DNA of 36,885 nt from DASPJL01 sp035628645 (GCA_035628645.1 DASPJL010000171.1:1-36885), one strand, 5' to 3'; shown: positions 25,008 through 34,239, numbered from the stretch's first letter. Numbers and translations: made by a program. Notes: generated from the sequence alone by a model not told the origin.

Positions 25008-25706
25008 TTATTGGTGTTTTGTTACTTTATTATTATTCCTGAGGTTAATGTCATATTTCGCATAGTAGCTTTTATAGCCCAGCAACCTAGCAAGGGGTAC
25101 CAGCAGGAAACCTGTAGCCTTCTGTATCACGACAGGCGGACCTTCAGCGATATAAGAATCAAATCCCGATCTGTTAAACAGCGCCATTTGCAACATTACT
25201 GCCGGCGAAGCACCAAAATCAGGGGTATCTTCCATTACACCATACACCTGTGGCAGGTGATAGGCAAACTTTTCAGGAAAGGCAACCGTACCCTTTATCT
25301 TAATCAATTCATTTGTCTCGTTATATGGTTTGTGAGGAGTACCTCGAGGAACCAACACTTTCTCACCCGGACGAATCTTCTTGATTTCTCCATCAATCCA
25401 TAGTGTTAATTCTCCATTGAGAACCTCAAACTGCTCATCGAACTTAGTATGAATATGTTTGGGAGGGCCGATCGCCAGTGGTCCTATTTCTGCCGCGCAG
25501 TATACATAACCGTTTTCCTGTTTTTCAACAAATTGTTTAAAGCCTTCCACCTTGCTATAAAATTCATCATGGGGTTTAAAGAAAGTAGAAACTTCTGGTT
25601 TGCTTTCCGGGAAAATCACCAGGTGGAGCAGATAACCAACAGCCAGGTATCCGGCAATTGCAATGAGTAAGTACACAGTAGTTCTTTTTAAGATTTTAGT
25701 TTTCAT
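25008..25706 (-). CDS. Membrane-anchored cupin domain protein
   Basis: 232 residues. An N-terminal membrane segment (~9-30, VYLLIAIAGYLAVGYLLHLVI) precedes a cupin fold with the metal-binding pattern around HIHTKFDEQFEVLNGELTLW and PGEKVLVPRGTPHKPYNE. A conserved C-terminal region includes a second hydrophobic stretch (FLLVPLARLLGY). Cupins bind metal and act as dioxygenases, isomerases or sensors; the role here is unknown. Its start overlaps the end of the upstream membrane-protein gene by 11 bp, indicating a two-gene operon. Confidence 0.85.
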   Translation of the reverse strand: MKTKILKRTTVYLLIAIAGYLAVGYLLHLVIFPESKPEVSTFFKPHDEFYSKVEGFKQFVEKQENGYVYCAAEIGPLAIGPPKHIHTKFDEQFEVLNGELTLWIDGEIKKIRPGEKVLVPRGTPHKPYNETNELIKIKGTVAFPEKFAYHLPQVYGVMEDTPDFGASPAVMLQMALFNRSGFDSYIAEGPPVVIQKATGFLLVPLARLLGYKSYYAKYDINLRNNNKVTKHQ

Positions 25707-26184
25707 TTTTTGATTCGGTTTTAGACAAGGAAATCATGAGCATGACAAAGCCAAGTGAAAGGAATCCTCCTCTGATCCAGCTAAGGCGCTGCCAGAGTTG
25801 GCCTTGCTCATAGAGTGATGCCACGGAAGCTTCACCTGAGTCGGCATTGGACGCAAATGCTATAAGCTGAGGCACAAAAAATAAAGCTGTAGCGATAATT
25901 GCTGATAAATAAATCGACGCCGCCGGGAGAATAAATTTTCTCAGTGGTTGGTTCTTCCAGTTTATTATGAGCGTTACAACCGTGGAAAGTATGAGTAAGG
26001 GATGCAGTGTTTCCCAAAAGTACTTATCCTGTACACCATACTCTCCTGTAATGAGGCTGTTTGACTCAGGAAGGTGAGAAAGGTAAGGTGGAAAATAAAC
26101 AATATGGGAGTAAACAATGCCTCCGATCATAACGCCCCATAAAAACGTGGTAATGAAAAGTGAAATTTGTTTTGCCTGTTGCAT
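25696..26184 (-). CDS. DUF1772-like integral membrane protein
   Basis: 162 residues with four probable transmembrane helices (near 8-28, 60-78, 86-106 and 135-153). The pattern resembles DUF1772/anthrone-oxygenase-like small membrane proteins, but this is weaker than the topology call. It overlaps the membrane cupin gene by 11 bp and lies 109 bp after an AraC gene on the same strand, so the three may be one regulated unit. Confidence 0.7.
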   Translation of the reverse strand: MQQAKQISLFITTFLWGVMIGGIVYSHIVYFPPYLSHLPESNSLITGEYGVQDKYFWETLHPLLILSTVVTLIINWKNQPLRKFILPAASIYLSAIIATALFFVPQLIAFASNADSGEASVASLYEQGQLWQRLSWIRGGFLSLGFVMLMISLSKTESKNEN

Positions 26185-26293
26185 AAATGTTGATGATGTT
26201 TAATTGAATGCAAGGCAAAATTCAGAAAGGAGTAAATCAGCTAATTGTATTTATCGGACATGTTTTCCAGTTTAGGGCAATAGCTGTCAATTG

Positions 26294-27091
26294 CTACAGG
26301 AATAAATGAAAAGGCGAGTGCCCTTTACTTGTATTGTATTCGGTAGCAGTAATGCCTGAATACATTTTAAAGATGCGGCAAAAATGTGCCTGGTCATAGA
26401 AACCGGAGGCGTGAGCGATTTCGGTTAAAGAGTAGTTTGCGGTATGAATGAGTTTAACAGATTGCAAAAACTTTTTGTAAGCCGTGAGTTCCTCGCCTGA
26501 TACGCCAAAGAGGCTATGCGCTTTCCGATTTACCTGTCGGGTGGAGTAATTCACCGATTCCGCCAGTAGTTCCACCGATTCAAAACCTTCAATACTGTTA
26601 GAAAAAAACATATTACAAAGTTTTTGAGTGCGAACGCAATCTGATTTTTTTATCAATGGAAATTCAGTTTCTATCACCGTTACTCTTTCCTCAAAAGAAC
26701 GTACCTCCACCAATTGATGCCATAGGTACAGAAAATGCTTTTTAATCAGCGTAAGATCAATGAGACTGTTTTTTAATTCTGCAGGGGTAATACCAAGAAG
26801 TGATTTTAACATAGGCGGCTGCAAACGGATGCCAAACAGGTGCTGCTGACCCGTATATTCTACATTAATCACATTTGTATTTAAGCCCTGGATGAAACAG
26901 GAAGGTGTTTTTACGACTTTATCACCCGGCAAAATACCAGTCATACCGTCGCCAAGGTTAAAGACGAGCTCCACAACGCCTTGCGGGAGAATGGCTTCCT
27001 TAATTTTACGATCACCATACACTTCCCAAATACTTATTACATAATCGCTTATATGCGAAGATGAAACAGGTATGTGCGTGCGGATAATCAT
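26294..27091 (-). CDS. AraC family regulator with DUF6597-type N-terminus
   Basis: 265 residues. The N-terminal ~110 residues match the DUF6597 sensor domain (AILPQGVVELVFNLGDG, then GIRLQPPMLKSLLGI). The C-terminal ~90 residues are an AraC helix-turn-helix (SVNYSTRQVNRKAHSLFGVS, then SLTEIAHASGFYDQAHFCRI). Soluble and DNA-binding. It lies just upstream of, and on the same strand as, the DUF1772-like and membrane cupin genes, which are its likely targets. Confidence 0.92.
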   Translation of the reverse strand: MIIRTHIPVSSSHISDYVISIWEVYGDRKIKEAILPQGVVELVFNLGDGMTGILPGDKVVKTPSCFIQGLNTNVINVEYTGQQHLFGIRLQPPMLKSLLGITPAELKNSLIDLTLIKKHFLYLWHQLVEVRSFEERVTVIETEFPLIKKSDCVRTQKLCNMFFSNSIEGFESVELLAESVNYSTRQVNRKAHSLFGVSGEELTAYKKFLQSVKLIHTANYSLTEIAHASGFYDQAHFCRIFKMYSGITATEYNTSKGHSPFHLFL

Positions 27092-27240
27092 TCTTTTTAA
27101 TTAGTACGATATGAGTATGATAATAAAGACTAAAATTAGAAAATAAAAAGGTAAATACCTGAAATTGTTTCTGTTGGAGGAACATTTCCCTTACATCCAT
27201 TTAACCTCTTTGTTTCCTCCTTAATACCGGGAAAGCGTAC

Positions 27241-27636
27241 TTACAAATATTTCTTTAGCCATTCTCTGGCTTCCAAATCATCTGTAAAACTTTTCATAGG
27301 TATGGGAGGTGGTTTTAGCCTAAACAATATGTTCATTATTAATTTCGACAACCCTGGTTTCGACACCATAGCCATCGCCGAATAGATTACAGGTAATTGA
27401 TCCCTGGAAAATTTTCGGGTTTCTTTATCCGGAACAGGCGAGTCAGCGAGGTATATCAGAAGCGGAGTTCTCTTGTTGTTTGTAATTTCCTTTACCATTG
27501 CTACATTTCTCGCTATACTTTCAACCGTCCGTTTGGGGCTTTTTGAATAGGAGTACAAGATCCCATCATTATCCAGGTAGTAGTCTGCAATTTCTCCTTT
27601 AATAATCTGATCGTCTGACGGTCTGCTTATCTTCAT
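27241..27636 (-). CDS. DUF7793-like (STAS/SpoIIAA-like fold) protein
   Basis: 131 residues with the layout typical of a family common in Bacteroidota: an N-terminal strand ending in DNDGILYSYSK, a middle RTPLLIYLADSPVPDKETRKF and the tail PPPIPMKSFTDDLEAREWLKKY. The fold resembles STAS/SpoIIAA domains, which often mediate regulatory protein contacts. Function unknown. No signal peptide. It appears to be a single gene. Confidence 0.75.
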   Translation of the reverse strand: MKISRPSDDQIIKGEIADYYLDNDGILYSYSKSPKRTVESIARNVAMVKEITNNKRTPLLIYLADSPVPDKETRKFSRDQLPVIYSAMAMVSKPGLSKLIMNILFRLKPPPIPMKSFTDDLEAREWLKKYL

Positions 27637-28018
27637 TTTAAGAAATATTGGTTAAATCTAAAAAGATATTGAAATTGTGTTGGACCTATACACAGTACCT
27701 TTTGTATTGCCAGAGACTATATCCTAATTATTATTTCAAAGGATATAATTCTATTCATTATAAACCGATAGGCAAGTTAAATAATCAATCCTTTGGCCGC
27801 AAGTCGCCATATTAAGGTACAAATAGGAAGATTCAACAATTTTACTTCTTCCACTTAACCCCAAATTTGTCCCCTCCTCCTTAATAAAATAACCTTGGTA
27901 TTATTCTCATTGAGCCGCTATATAAGAAACGATAGATTAGCTAAGTTTAGACTCATTTCAGAGGTTTAGACGATCACTTACAAAACAATTACTTTAACTG
28001 TTTCACATTTTTTTGAAC
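27637..28018. other. Intergenic stretch
   Basis: 382 bp of AT-rich DNA between the divergent DUF7793-like and oxidoreductase genes. I see no gene or clear structure; it must hold both promoters. Confidence 0.45.
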
Positions 28019-29005
28019 ATGCAAGCATTTACTAAATCAAGATATGGAGGCCCCGAGGTACTTCAATTGGCAGAAGTAGAAAAACCATCGGTGAAAGATG
28101 GACATCTTCTGGTCAAAGTTTTTGCAAATTCAGCCAATCCCGCAGACTGGCATATCCTTCGCGGCGAACCTATCCTTGCAAGATTTGCTTTCGGATTGTT
28201 CAAACCGCAATATAAAATTCTGGGAGCTGATTTTGCGGGTATTGTAGAGGCAGTAGGAAATAACATAACTCATTTCAAGGTGGGAGACCGGGTATTTGGA
28301 GAGACGCTTAGCGGTGGCGCTTTTGCTGAATACACTTGTGTGGAAGCAGGTGTTTGTGGGCTAATGCCGGAAGGAGCTGATTTTGCCGAGATGGCAAGTG
28401 TGCCTATTGCCGGAGTAACAGCTTTGCAAGCGCTAATCAATCATGGACAGATGAAAGAAGGAGAATCGGTGTTGATCAACGGTGCTTCAGGAGGTGTTGG
28501 TCATTTTGTGGTGCAAATTGCAAAAGCGTATGGCGCCAATGTGTCGGGTGTCTGTTCCAGTAAAAACTTTGATTTTGTGAAAAGACTAGGAGCCGATGAG
28601 GTTATTTCCTACGATAAAGAAAACATTCATCAACATCAGGGGAAATACGACCTGGTCATAGATACCCACGGTAATCTTACCTTTGATGACTACAGGCGTA
28701 TGGGAAAACGTGGTGTAGTGACAGGTTTTACAACAATGGCACATATGATTTCGGTTAGCTTAAAAGGAAAACTCGGAAAGTTTCCATTGACACAATTTAC
28801 AGCCGAAGCCAATACCAAAGACCTGGAGACGCTTGCAGATTTGATTAAGCAAGGAAAGATTAAAGTTCATATAGAAAAGACCTATCCTTACCAAGAAATT
28901 CCGGAAGCGATCCGCTACATCGAAGCGATGCGTACGCGAGGAAAAGTGGCGATGGTTTGGGAGGAGGGTAAGGGCAGGGAAACCAGAACTGAAGATTTAG
29001 TCTGA
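28019..29005 (+). CDS. Zinc-independent quinone oxidoreductase/medium-chain dehydrogenase
   Basis: About 328 residues counting from the ATG at 28019 (an in-frame TTG at 28013 is a less likely start). The N-terminal GroES-like domain contains VKVFANSANPADWHILRGEP and LGADFAGIVEAVG. The Rossmann domain has the NADPH-binding loop INGASGGVGHFVVQIAKAYGA. No structural or catalytic zinc-binding cysteine cluster is seen, as expected for QOR-type reductases that act on quinones or enones. Cytoplasmic. No obvious operon partner, although a large lipoprotein gene follows 230 bp later. Confidence 0.92.
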   Translation: MQAFTKSRYGGPEVLQLAEVEKPSVKDGHLLVKVFANSANPADWHILRGEPILARFAFGLFKPQYKILGADFAGIVEAVGNNITHFKVGDRVFGETLSGGAFAEYTCVEAGVCGLMPEGADFAEMASVPIAGVTALQALINHGQMKEGESVLINGASGGVGHFVVQIAKAYGANVSGVCSSKNFDFVKRLGADEVISYDKENIHQHQGKYDLVIDTHGNLTFDDYRRMGKRGVVTGFTTMAHMISVSLKGKLGKFPLTQFTAEANTKDLETLADLIKQGKIKVHIEKTYPYQEIPEAIRYIEAMRTRGKVAMVWEEGKGRETRTEDLV

Positions 29006-29235
29006 TATCCGCATTTATTTATGATAATTTAAGCTTTTTAGACCAGTATTTTTTCTCCTCCCAGGTTCTGTTCTGTTAATAAAGTCTTTTTTAAAACACA
29101 GGCTAAGCAAGAATAAACTGGATTTAAGCTATAAATTTCAAAATATTACATAGTAATAAACCAATCTTTATATCAGCTTTTCTGTTCTTAACAATAAATT
29201 ATCTTAGCGGAGGATTAATTAAGATATAACCGGGG

Positions 29236-30459
29236 ATGAAAAAAATCAAACCACTAGTAGCCACCGTTGCGATATTTATCGTTCTATTAGGCTGTAATAA
29301 AGAGGAAATAGAAGCACCTACTCCTCCTATTAACTCTAAGCTTGATTCTGTAATAACTGCTATAAAAGGGTATGCTCAAAAAGGGCCTTTTATTGTTGGT
29401 TCGGATGTTACTATTTCGGAATTAGACACTAATCTTTCACCAACAGGAAGAAATTTTTATTCAACAATAATATCTGATGTTGGATATTTCGAGCTTCCTA
29501 GTATTAAGTTGGCCTCTAAATATGTCCAAATCAAGGTTGAGGGCAAATATTTTAATGAGGTTCAGAATTATGTTTCACTTAATAGACTTACATTATATAC
29601 TCTTGTAGATGTTACGAAAGGTAACGATATTAACGTTAATTTTTTAACCGATATACAAAAAAGGCGAGTTGAAAAACTAGTAGGAGAAGGATTAAGTTTT
29701 GATAAGGCAAAAACTCAATCTTTAAAAGAGTTGCTTCAAATTTTCAGTATAAATACCCCTGAATCAGGTGATCCGGAATATTGGAATATTGCTCAAGGCA
29801 ATGCCGGAGACGGAATTTTATTAGCCATTTCCTGTATCCTATCTAATTTCGTAAATGAATGGGGCGATGAATACTATGCCGATTGGCTAGCATTTCTTAT
29901 AGATCTCAAACTAGATTATTCCGAAGATGGCATATTAAATTCGAAATTAATTCAAGATAAGCTCCTTACCAATGCTTCAGCCCTTGATACTGCGCAAATT
30001 ACAAGTATTCTCATTGAAAAATACAAGAAAGAAAATAAAGAAATCTCTATTCCTCCTTTTAGTACTTATTTGAAGGATTTCATTGAGAATTCTCCATACC
30101 AAAATTATTTAAAAGGCATTCTTCCGAAAAAAATAAATGATACAATAAATATTTTGACTTTAAATGATAGCACGCAATTAAATAGTAATAGCAGCTATGC
30201 CATCTATATAGAAGCTCCAATAGGAGTTGAATACGGTGTAGGTGTTAGTCTCTTTGTTTATCCAGAGAGCCTAGGGAATATTGAATGCAAAAGCAGTTAT
30301 TGGGAGAGTGCATCCGCGGAGTCATACTCCTTACATGTATCTAAAGAAAACACAATAAAGATTCCAATAAAATTATCGGGAACAGGAAAGATGAGAGTCA
30401 ATGTAAGTATGGGAGTTCTGGGTGCTCAAAAATTTAATACCATCAATTTATTTTGGTAA
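29236..30459 (+). CDS. Large lipoprotein of unknown function
   Basis: 407 residues. The lipoprotein signal ends in the lipobox LLGC (Cys20). The N-terminal half has a repeated-type beta domain found in Bacteroidota and Fibrobacter lipoproteins: KGYAQKGPFIVGSDVTISEL, then SDVGYFELPSIKLASKYVQI and GKYFNEVQNYVSLNRLTLYT. A helical middle (FLTDIQKRRVEKLVGEGLSF) and a beta-rich end follow. It is probably attached to the outer membrane. I do not know a function. It has no visible partner and the gap upstream has no strong promoter match. Confidence 0.8.
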   Translation: MKKIKPLVATVAIFIVLLGCNKEEIEAPTPPINSKLDSVITAIKGYAQKGPFIVGSDVTISELDTNLSPTGRNFYSTIISDVGYFELPSIKLASKYVQIKVEGKYFNEVQNYVSLNRLTLYTLVDVTKGNDINVNFLTDIQKRRVEKLVGEGLSFDKAKTQSLKELLQIFSINTPESGDPEYWNIAQGNAGDGILLAISCILSNFVNEWGDEYYADWLAFLIDLKLDYSEDGILNSKLIQDKLLTNASALDTAQITSILIEKYKKENKEISIPPFSTYLKDFIENSPYQNYLKGILPKKINDTINILTLNDSTQLNSNSSYAIYIEAPIGVEYGVGVSLFVYPESLGNIECKSSYWESASAESYSLHVSKENTIKIPIKLSGTGKMRVNVSMGVLGAQKFNTINLFW

Positions 30460-30606
30460 TCATTGAAAGGTAAACCAATTAGAATTCTAGATGTAAAAAT
30501 GTGCCTTTTATTAAGCTTTTTCCGTTCCACGCTTGCGTTTATTAACCAAAATAAATCTTAATATATATTTTCTTACATGATTTACCTACATTCCTTTCGT
30601 CCATAG

Positions 30607-30614
30607 TAATTTTG
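30607..30614 (+). promoter_or_regulatory. Candidate -7 box for the small coiled-coil gene
   Basis: TAATTTTG matches the Bacteroidota -7 consensus TAnnTTTG, 31 bp before the start codon at 30646. A -33 element is not obvious. Confidence 0.4.
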
Positions 30615-30645
30615 GACAAAAATTATTTAAAATAAGATTTTAGCT

Positions 30646-30816
30646 ATGGTGTTAGGAACAACGAAGTACCTATTAGAATTAGAAACTGAAATAAAGTCTA
30701 TCCAGGATAGTGAAGAAACAAAGGTTAGGTTTCAACAACTGGACGAAAAAATTAAGAAACTTGAAATAGCCATTAAAATTTTATCTCTACAAGCAGAGTT
30801 ATCCTCATCCAATTAA
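30646..30816 (+). CDS. Small coiled-coil protein (56 residues)
   Basis: This ORF reads MVLGTTKYLLELETEIKSIQ and continues in a heptad-like pattern of Leu, Ile and charged residues (EETKVRFQQLDEKIKKLEIA) to a TAA at 30814-30816. The amphipathic, Glu/Lys-rich composition suggests a single long helix or coiled coil, perhaps a small regulator or assembly factor. A TAnnTTTG box lies upstream and a strong terminator begins 14 bp after the stop, so it looks like an independent, expressed transcription unit. I do not recognise a family. Confidence 0.6.
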   Translation: MVLGTTKYLLELETEIKSIQDSEETKVRFQQLDEKIKKLEIAIKILSLQAELSSSN

Positions 30817-30830
30817 TGGTTTATTCTTCT

Positions 30831-30872
30831 ATCCCAATTCAGGCAGAATTATTTGTCGGAATTGGGATTTTT
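30831..30872 (+). terminator. Rho-independent terminator of the small coiled-coil gene
   Basis: ATCCCAATTC (30831-30840) is the exact reverse complement of GAATTGGGAT (30859-30868), with an 18-nt loop and four T following. The 10-bp stem just after the ORF stop supports a monocistronic transcript. Confidence 0.8.
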
Positions 30873-30923
30873 GATTGCTAATCAATAATGTTTATCAATC
30901 AAAAACCCTCAGATTTAGTCTAC

Positions 30924-30945
30924 TTACATCAAGGGCCTGATGTAA
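30924..30945. repeat. 8-bp inverted repeat between the small gene and the GH2-like gene
   Basis: TTACATCA (30924-30931) and TGATGTAA (30938-30945) are exact reverse complements around AGGGCC. It lies 92 bp past the minus-strand GH2-like stop. No U-tract follows on that strand, so a termination role is doubtful. Confidence 0.45.
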
Positions 30946-31036
30946 AAAAAGTCTAAGTTTTACACTTGAACTTCCACTTCCACAAGTACTTAGATATTAC
31001 CTTATTTTTCTCTTAGAGATCCCTACCATTTTCACT

Positions 31037-32356
31037 TTATTTACTCCCCTTTACATAAAACGGAATATTTGCTGTAGCCACGTTGTTATTGCCGTCGGTA
31101 GCATACATAATTAATCTATAAGCACCTTCTTTTTGAGGAGCTGTAATTACAATCTCATTGTCTTTTCCGGCTATTGCATCCGATATAGATCGGGGACGAG
31201 ATTCATGATCACCACCTACTGATAAATCCGTACTCTCCGGCAACAGCTCCCATCTGAACTTAACATTATCCTTATCACTATCATAGATAGAAGCCAAGGC
31301 TTTATAGGTTTTATTCGGAACCAAATAAATGCTTTGCGTGGCTTTTTTACCATCAAGTTTCATGTATTCAACTTTAGGGGTTTTATTCTCCGGCCCTTTT
31401 CCTGACCACAACTCCTGCATGACATCTATTACCTCCGTTTCCTGGCCAGATTCTGTAAACATTCCATACCATGTGGGAGTCCTTTCCTGTTTTTGCCCCC
31501 ATAGAAACACATAAGATCCCAGGCACTTTTCCTTGTCCTGACCAATGGTGGCAGTATAACGCAATTTATATACCTCTGCTTTTTCGCTACTGGTTTCCTC
31601 AATAGGAGCGCCCCATTCGGTTAAAGGACATTCCCAGTGTCCGGTTGGTCCCCATTCAGTAATCATATAGGGGCCATTCCAGCCATACTCTCTTATTGCC
31701 TTGGGAATTTCAACCAATTCGCCATAGGCATTAATTGCTAAAACATCAATTTCCGGAGCCATTGATTTAATCAGATCAACTTCCTTTTTTTTAAGGCCGG
31801 CAAGCATAGTGCTCGCAGGATGATTAGGATCATTTTCGTGAATCATTCTTGCAATGTCATTTACGGCATCCCAAACCTTGGTATTAGTATATTGCAAATT
31901 GAGCTCATTTCCTATCCCCCACATCAATAAAGCAGGATGATCCTTATATTTCATAACTTCGTCTTTCAACTCCTGCAATTGTTTAGCTACCGCCTCGGAG
32001 TCATTATAGTCAAATCCATGCCGTTCGCGGGCGACATTCAATCCCATAGTAACGGTTAACCCTCTTTTATGCGCTTCATCAAGAATTTCATGTCCGTTTT
32101 TTGAACCCCACGTTCTAATTGAATTTCCACCTGAAGCTACCAATTGATCAAGGTACTTTCCGCCTCCGGCTCCATTTATAAAATAGGATTTTCCACCCCT
32201 CAGCAATTCAAATTTCCCATCCCTGCTTACTACTTCAACTTTTATCGGATTGAGTTCTGATTGAAGGCTTTGTGCCTTGAAAACAAAAGCTTCTAAAGAA
32301 ACTAATACCGGGAGAATAAGTAACAGGGGAAATTTAGCGTGCGATTTTGTGACCAT
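31037..32356 (-). CDS. GH2-like TIM-barrel glycosidase, exported
   Basis: 439 residues. A hydrophobic N-terminal segment (PLLLILPVLVSLEAFVF) is a signal peptide or anchor. The core is an (alpha/beta)8 barrel of clan GH-A type. The acid/base Glu151 lies in GIGNE and the nucleophile candidate Glu234 in ITEWGP. The motif SGGNSIRTWG near 75 is typical of GH2-like barrels, but the N-terminal jelly-roll domains of a classical GH2 enzyme are absent. The C-terminal ~120 residues look like an Ig/PKD-type beta domain (IYDSDKDNVKFRWEL). Substrate unknown; a beta-linked glycan is inferred from the clan. No operon partner. Confidence 0.85.
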   Translation of the reverse strand: MVTKSHAKFPLLLILPVLVSLEAFVFKAQSLQSELNPIKVEVVSRDGKFELLRGGKSYFINGAGGGKYLDQLVASGGNSIRTWGSKNGHEILDEAHKRGLTVTMGLNVARERHGFDYNDSEAVAKQLQELKDEVMKYKDHPALLMWGIGNELNLQYTNTKVWDAVNDIARMIHENDPNHPASTMLAGLKKKEVDLIKSMAPEIDVLAINAYGELVEIPKAIREYGWNGPYMITEWGPTGHWECPLTEWGAPIEETSSEKAEVYKLRYTATIGQDKEKCLGSYVFLWGQKQERTPTWYGMFTESGQETEVIDVMQELWSGKGPENKTPKVEYMKLDGKKATQSIYLVPNKTYKALASIYDSDKDNVKFRWELLPESTDLSVGGDHESRPRSISDAIAGKDNEIVITAPQKEGAYRLIMYATDGNNNVATANIPFYVKGSK

Positions 32357-32525
32357 CTGAATACATAATATTTCTTACAAATATAAGAACCATGTCCTTT
32401 GAGCAAAGAACCTACTTTTAAATGAAGTATGATTTTATCAAATAATTATCCATCCTGTATATCATCTACTTTCTTCTACTCACTGATTTAAATAATTTTC
32501 TCGATGAACTCATAAATCATGTGAC

Positions 32526-32533
32526 TATTTTTG
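32526..32533 (+). promoter_or_regulatory. Candidate -7 box for the DUF6157 gene
   Basis: TATTTTTG is a perfect TAnnTTTG match 58 bp before the DUF6157 start codon; the -33 element is weak. Confidence 0.4.
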
Positions 32534-32591
32534 TACACTAGAGAAAAGATGGAGAAGTAAATTTTGTTTCATAGATAGTGACGCTACAATC

Positions 32592-33005
32592 ATGAAAGTT
32601 CATACTACAAATTATCAAAACACCTTTATTGTCATTGCAGATGACTGTCCGGCGAGTAACGGTGAAGTACCACCGATGAAAGGAGACTCAAAAACTGTCG
32701 CTACCATCCAGTATGAGATGGTGAGCAAAAACCCTTACAGGTTTACTTCTGATGATGTGCTTTTCAGGGTGTTCGCTGAACGCAAAGACCTGACTGAAAG
32801 CGAACTTGAACAAGCCCGGGAACAGTTTTTTTCAAAGGGCCAGGCCTGTTTGAGAGCTTCACCTTTAACCAAGCGTTATGGATGGGGTGTCCATAGTGAC
32901 GAGGATGGTAAAATTGCGCTTTATGGCTGCGATAGCGTGGAATACAAAAAACTGGCAGAAGACAAGACGTTGAAAGTAGTAAAAGCAATGAAATCAGCCA
33001 GGTAA
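32592..33005 (+). CDS. DUF6157 family protein
   Basis: 137 residues starting MKVHTTNYQNTFIVIADDCP, with the conserved patches GEVPPMKGDSKTVATIQYEM, FFSKGQACLRASPLTKRYGW and GKIALYGCDSVEY. These match DUF6157, a small soluble family of unknown function often found beside DUF1801, AHSA1 and DinB-like genes. No signal peptide. It is followed after 27 bp by a frameshifted DUF1801 gene, with which it probably once formed an operon. Confidence 0.85.
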   Translation: MKVHTTNYQNTFIVIADDCPASNGEVPPMKGDSKTVATIQYEMVSKNPYRFTSDDVLFRVFAERKDLTESELEQAREQFFSKGQACLRASPLTKRYGWGVHSDEDGKIALYGCDSVEYKKLAEDKTLKVVKAMKSAR

Positions 33006-33032
33006 TTTCTGAAGGATCAAAAATGTAGGCTA

Positions 33033-33421
33033 ATGAACAAGGAGGTTCAAGAATATAACAATACCAGTCAGAAGGAGACAAAGTTATTTGTAATCTGCTT
33101 TCACAGGAAATTAACAGAAACATGCCCGAAGCAGAAAACAAGATCTGGCACAGGCATCCAGTTTGGTTTTTGGACGGCAACCCAATAGTTGGCTATAGTA
33201 AATTAAAAACCTGTATTCGCCTATTTTTTTGGAGCGGTCAATCCTTTGACGAAGCCGGGTTAGAAAATGAAGGCACCTTCAAAGCAGCGGGAGCACGATA
33301 TACTTCTGTAGAACAAGTCAACATACCTGACCTGAAACGCTGGCTTGAAAAATCAAAAGAAATTCAATGGGATTATAAAAATATAATTAAGCGAAAAGGT
33401 GTGTTGGAAAGGTTAAAGTAG
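33033..33421 (+). pseudogene. DUF1801 family gene with a single-base frameshift
   Basis: From the ATG at 33033 the first frame gives MNKEVQEYNNTSQKETK, the expected N-terminus of a DUF1801 protein. It then runs out of register at the A-run near 33080-33083. One base further along, another frame continues KVICNLLSQEINRNMPEAE and the canonical HRHPVWFLDGNPIVGYSK, SFDEAGLENEG and WDYKNIIKRKGVLERLK to the stop at 33419-33421. One missing base (probably an A after 33082) explains everything. The last 99 residues could still be made from an internal ATG at 33122. DUF1801 proteins have a YdhG-like fold and unknown function. Sequencing error in the homopolymer is an alternative to a true mutation. 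Confidence 0.8.
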
Positions 33422-33639
33422 GATTTCATACTTGAATTGTTTATCTGAAGATTTACTTTCACAAATATTTCCACCTAAACGTTTTTTCAATACCTGCCAA
33501 AAAACTTATAAACTTTAACTTACTTTTCGCTCTACCCACATTTCACCCTTACCATCTTTGCTTTTTAATAATCTTTTTTCCTTTTTGCAGTAAAAACGAG
33601 TTATGCTTTTGGCAAACTTATAAAGGCGGTTATCTAAAT

Positions 33640-34239
33640 ATGAAACTTAAAAACACTGTTCTTTTATCAATATTTATTTTGTTGTTTGTTGCATCAACAA
33701 ACGCCCAAAAAATAAAATTATTAAGCGGTGATTTTACCCAACTGAAGGGACAAAATTCCTTTGACCTGATATTTAGCTATGACAGCATGATCATTGGCGA
33801 AAATACTCCGGAGGATGAATACCTTGAGAAAAAGAAGAAAGAATGGGATTTAAAAGAATATGATAGAGGCAGAGCTTTTGTAGCTCAATGGTATGCAGAT
33901 CGTGAGGACCTTTACGAACTCCCGTTTACTAAGTTTTTTGAGGACTATTTAAAAACAAGGACACTTGACAGAAATTCCAATTATACCTTGATATTAAAAA
34001 CTAAAAGAACTGAAGGAGGATGGAGTGCAGGAATAATGGCACACCCTGGAGAAATAGATGGAGAATTATGGATAGTAGAGTCTGAAAATCCGGATAATAT
34101 CATAGCCAAAATAGGCTTTTACAATGTTGCTGGAAAAATATCAAGCGGTGGTGATTTTGAGATGACCACAAGAATTCAATCCGCTTATGAAGAGGCCGGA
34201 ATGTATTTAGGTTTCTATTTACGCAGAAAATTAAAATAA
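33640..34239 (+). CDS. Exported protein of unknown function
   Basis: 199 residues. A signal peptide (LLSIFILLFVASTNAQ) is followed by a mature protein of mixed alpha/beta character, with KLLSGDFTQLKGQNSFDLIF near the start and YTLILKTKRTEGGWSAGIMA in the middle. It resembles conserved Bacteroidota periplasmic proteins without a named function. The gene is flanked by 218 bp upstream and 144 bp downstream; it looks monocistronic. Confidence 0.8.
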   Translation: MKLKNTVLLSIFILLFVASTNAQKIKLLSGDFTQLKGQNSFDLIFSYDSMIIGENTPEDEYLEKKKKEWDLKEYDRGRAFVAQWYADREDLYELPFTKFFEDYLKTRTLDRNSNYTLILKTKRTEGGWSAGIMAHPGEIDGELWIVESENPDNIIAKIGFYNVAGKISSGGDFEMTTRIQSAYEEAGMYLGFYLRRKLK

